NCBI GenBank assembly: GCA_023245755.1
Contig: JAHFJQ010000064.1
Location: forward strand, 1-6,108
DNA: 6,108 nucleotides
Source: an archaeon
Lineage (GTDB): Archaea > Nanobdellota > Nanobdellia > SCGC-AAA011-G17 > GW2011-AR17
Direction of reading: 5' to 3'
In this document: positions 5,637 to 6,108 of the stretch, piece by piece
Layout: the number at the start of each line of letters is the position of its first letter
Position numbering within the stretch: the stretch's first letter is position 1
The notes under the pieces: generated by a model
What the model saw: only the letters and a program-made list of their open reading frames with translations
What the model was told of the DNA's origin: nothing
Database searches by the model: none
Translations under genes and position numbers: made by a program

Positions 5637-6026
5637 TTATTGCGCTGGAGCGTCTTTCTTTCCTAAGAGATCATCCAGTGTTTTTGCACCGTATTTTTTG
5701 ACGCTCAGGTTAATCTGTGCAGTTTTATTTGTGACTTGATTCCCACAGACAGTCTTTCGCTTTTTCATTCCCTTTCTATCAACTTTCACACCTACACCGG
5801 AACCTATTAATGCTCTTTTCCGGACAGGTCCTTCAATATCATGTCTCATTGGGAACCCTGCGAAATCACTGCCCCCACAAATTTGGAGTTCGTATCCTTC
5901 TAATCCTAAGAAATCACCGGATACTTTGTCTCCGATCTTCTTTCCTACGAGAGTTTCCTCTTCTAAGGCTTTCTGGTAGGTCTTGCCTGTTTTTACATCG
6001 TTAATGACAAATCGTACTTCAACCAT
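5637..6026 (-). CDS. rps6e: 30S ribosomal protein S6e
   Basis: The 129-residue protein is the archaeal/eukaryotic small-subunit protein eS6. Diagnostic segments are the opening VEVRFVINDVKTGKTYQKAL, the highly conserved GGSDFAGFPMRHDIEGPVRKR (51-71), MKKRKTVCGNQV (87-98, family MRKRKTVRGN), the QINL strand (104-107) and KYGAKTLDDLLG (111-122). The length is normal for archaeal S6e, which lacks the long phosphorylated tail of the eukaryotic protein. Position 94 is Cys where Arg is common. ATG 6026 has no Shine-Dalgarno sequence but is 31-32 nt from a TATA box, so a leaderless or nearly leaderless mRNA is expected. It is first in a two-gene unit with the 94-residue unknown, upstream of aIF2-gamma on the same strand but separated by the AAA+ gene. 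Confidence 0.97.
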   Translation of the reverse strand: MVEVRFVINDVKTGKTYQKALEEETLVGKKIGDKVSGDFLGLEGYELQICGGSDFAGFPMRHDIEGPVRKRALIGSGVGVKVDRKGMKKRKTVCGNQVTNKTAQINLSVKKYGAKTLDDLLGKKDAPAQ

Positions 6027-6052
6027 TTTATGAAATTTAGAGTTTTTACCAG

Positions 6053-6062
6053 GTTTATAAGC
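6053..6062 (-). promoter_or_regulatory. TATA box of the S6e transcription unit
   Basis: The minus strand reads AAAAAGCTTATAAACC, a TATA box with an A-rich BRE-like element in front, centred 31-32 nt before ATG 6026. The predicted start leaves about five untranslated bases (sequence before the ATG is CATAAA). A second, weaker TATA-like stretch (CTATAAAC) lies farther upstream near 6084-6091 and could serve this gene or a gene leading out of the window. Confidence 0.6.
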
Positions 6063-6108
6063 TTTTTGGCATTCTGTTCTTGAACGTTTATAGAAAGGTA
6101 TATAGTCT

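Overview
The window looks like part of an archaeal chromosome. It encodes two proteins found only in archaea and eukaryotes, ribosomal protein S6e and the gamma subunit of initiation factor 2, plus an archaeal-type (OGG2 family) 8-oxoguanine DNA glycosylase. Promoters also look archaeal. TATA boxes sit about 26-32 nt before the first genes of the transcription units, which mostly lack ribosome binding sites, while internal genes carry Shine-Dalgarno sequences. The AT-rich, tightly packed, overlapping genes and short proteins would suit a small-genome (DPANN-like) archaeon, but that placement is an inference.

Layout, left to right. (1) The 3' part of an FAD-linked oxidase/dehydrogenase gene on the + strand (2-778), cut by the window edge. 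(2) A tightly packed minus-strand operon read from 3454 down to 775: aIF2-gamma, a cytidylate-kinase-like NMP kinase, the OGG2-type glycosylase (TTG start, 68-nt overlap with the kinase) and a small lipoprotein-like protein. The last gene meets the oxidase gene tail to tail with overlapping stop codons. (3) A 117-bp divergent promoter region (3455-3571) with two palindromic TATA-like boxes and a repeated AATTTTG motif. (4) A + strand gene (3572-5248) for a 558-residue AAA+ ATPase. Its ATPase module resembles ClpX/HslU, including a GYVG pore loop, but its roughly 210-residue N-terminal region is unrecognised. (5) A 66-bp convergent gap. (6) A minus-strand pair: ribosomal protein S6e (6026-5637) followed by a 94-residue unknown protein (5599-5315). 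The last 82 bp hold the S6e promoter.

The informational genes S6e and aIF2-gamma, commonly neighbours in archaea, are on the same strand here but are separated by the unknown 94-residue gene and the oppositely oriented AAA+ gene. This suggests an insertion into an ancestral translation cluster. The most unusual element is the AAA+ protein: a ClpX-like unfoldase core in an archaeon, without the ClpX zinc domain, without a visible IGF loop for ClpP and without the HslU I-domain or C-terminal tail, so its partner, if any, is unknown. No tRNA, rRNA, CRISPR array, insertion sequence or other mobile element was seen.
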